Translations under genes and position numbers: made by a program
Shown here: positions 63,235 to 64,000 of the stretch, one piece after another
Position numbering within the stretch: the stretch's first letter is position 1
How the letters are laid out: every line of letters starts with the position of its first letter
Notes under the pieces: model-generated
Databases searched by the model: none
Told to the model about the DNA's origin: nothing
The model's input: only the letters and a program-made list of their open reading frames with translations
Source: Halorhabdus sp. BNX81
GTDB lineage: Archaea; Halobacteriota; Halobacteria; Halobacteriales; Haloarculaceae
Length of the DNA: 64,000 nt
Assembly: GCF_029229925.1 (NCBI RefSeq)
Contig: NZ_CP107254.1
Location: forward strand, 2,666,001-2,730,000
Direction of reading: 5' to 3'

Positions 63235-63825
63235 TCACGCTCCTTCTTCGAGTCGCCGGTACCGGGTCTCGAAGCGATCCAGACAGGACGGACAACAGAA
63301 GTGATAGACATCGCCGTCGATCCGTGCCGTCTCTCCCTCGCTGTCGACCGTGTTCCCACACTCCGCACAGGTGAGTGCGAATTCCAACCCCTCGATCGAC
63401 GGTGTCCACTCGACATCGTCGACCAGGGTGACGGAATACCCCGCAACGTCGACGTCAGCGAGCAATCCAGCGACCCACGAACGGACGTTTTGGGCCTCGG
63501 CGCGCGCGTAAAACCAGACGTCAGCCTCCGCAGTGACGAAAACGTGTTCGATCCCATCCGCGTCACGGACACGTTCCCGAACCGTCTCAACAGAGTTCCC
63601 GGAGAGTTCGACCTGCACCAATACGGGGACGCCAGCACGAAGTTGCGTCCGATCGACATCGATCGTGAACCGCTGAATAACGCCCGCTTCCCGTAAGCGC
63701 GTGACCCGATCGGAGACTGCCGGTCCGGACAACTCGACTGCTTCACCGATATCGCTGAAGGGCCGACGAGCATCTTCGGCAAGCATCGAGAGGATCTCCA
63801 GATCGGATTCATCAAGATCGTGCAT
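63235..63825 (-). CDS. AsnC-type HTH regulator with TRASH metal-binding domain
   Basis: A 196-residue regulator: an N-terminal AsnC/Lrp helix-turn-helix (PFSDIGEAVELSGPAVSDRVTRLREAG), a middle RAM-like ligand domain, and a C-terminal TRASH domain (LTCAECGNTVDSEG, then HFCCPSCLDRF) that binds metal through Cys pairs. It is the architecture of archaeal copper regulators (CopR type) and it precedes copA. The start at 63825 matches the fold; upstream frame sequence is unrelated. Confidence 0.9.
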   Translation of the reverse strand: MHDLDESDLEILSMLAEDARRPFSDIGEAVELSGPAVSDRVTRLREAGVIQRFTIDVDRTQLRAGVPVLVQVELSGNSVETVRERVRDADGIEHVFVTAEADVWFYARAEAQNVRSWVAGLLADVDVAGYSVTLVDDVEWTPSIEGLEFALTCAECGNTVDSEGETARIDGDVYHFCCPSCLDRFETRYRRLEEGA

Positions 63826-64000
63826 ACGCGCGCTTGTCCGCCCGCATACAAGACGGTTGCCCCAACAACTTCGAAATCCTCGGTCCGAAATCGATCTGAA
63901 GCAGGAATCCGAAACAGTATTCCACAAGCAGTATCGAATCCGAGGGAGCAACTGGATGTATTCTCTCCCCCTGAAAGTCGATTGATTCGGACAGTAAGGA
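63826..64000. other. Upstream region of the metal regulator, nothing else seen
   Basis: 175 bases to the right edge. It should hold the promoter of the regulator gene; no other gene or RNA is recognisable. Confidence 0.5.

Overview
The window is chromosomal DNA of a halophilic archaeon (class Halobacteria). The evidence is high GC, very acidic predicted proteins, archaeal TATA boxes about 27 bases upstream of leaderless ATG or GTG starts, and typical haloarchaeal families (HalX response regulators, HalOD1, Bat-type HTH, GfcR, RNA polymerase epsilon, tRNA-agmatinylcytidine synthetase, Tat lipoproteins). I see no phage, plasmid, insertion sequence or CRISPR array. A Halorhabdus-like genus is only a guess.

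Layout. 1-5 kb: the start of a TDT/TehA-type channel gene, then a compact redox cluster with an AhpD-like disulfide protein, a lipoyl-domain/lipoamide dehydrogenase fusion and a two-gene lipoate ligase. 5-11.5 kb: MFS transporter, aconitase, dUTPase/dCTP deaminase-family protein, Bat-type regulator, HalOD1 protein, methylglyoxal synthase and tRNA-Phe(GAA). 11.6-20.5 kb: a structured repeat beside the tRNA, a large Tat lipoprotein with an HxHDWE motif, a PD-(D/E)xK-like protein, a protoporphyrinogen-oxidase-like protein, a phosphoesterase, a small lipoprotein, RlmE/FtsJ and TiaS. 20.7-30.5 kb: a DNA-binding regulator, a UDP-GlcNAc 2-epimerase homologue and a MoxR/DUF58/transglutaminase membrane cluster. 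30.6-41.8 kb: glutaredoxin, purine-type permease, GfcR, PyrE, PH-domain protein, HisI, prepilin peptidase, a 7TM histidine kinase, [2Fe-2S] ferredoxin, tRNA-Ser(GGA), RidA and HisH.

42-47.6 kb is a signalling island: a pseudo-receiver/PAS/DHp protein, a HalX regulator, a CBS protein, a membrane histidine kinase, and a second HalX regulator preceded by a perfect 20-base palindrome. 47.6-53 kb holds RpoEps, a three-gene group (DUF5786, endonuclease dU, family-4 uracil-DNA glycosylase), a metallo-beta-lactamase fold protein, an HTH regulator and SerS. A 45-base promoter-like element occurs twice before rpoeps and once before serS, always pointing at the gene.

53-60.5 kb is a siroheme/assimilatory reductase cluster. 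A six-gene minus-strand operon encodes nitrite/sulfite reductase, DUF6360, a CbiX fusion, the uroporphyrinogen methyltransferase, a TrpD-like protein and a 3Fe-4S ferredoxin. A precorrin-2 dehydrogenase lies on the opposite strand. Together CobA, the dehydrogenase and CbiX can build siroheme, which the reductase uses. 60.5-63.8 kb encodes a CopA copper ATPase and its AsnC/TRASH-type regulator.

Strongest leads: the AhpD/lipoyl-Lpd/LplAB cluster as a self-contained NADH-driven thiol (possibly peroxide) reductase; the repeated long-leader promoter element shared by rpoeps and serS; the perfect palindrome between kinase and regulator; a palindrome at the gfcR/permease junction; and promoter-supported leaderless mini-ORFs that overlap downstream starts.
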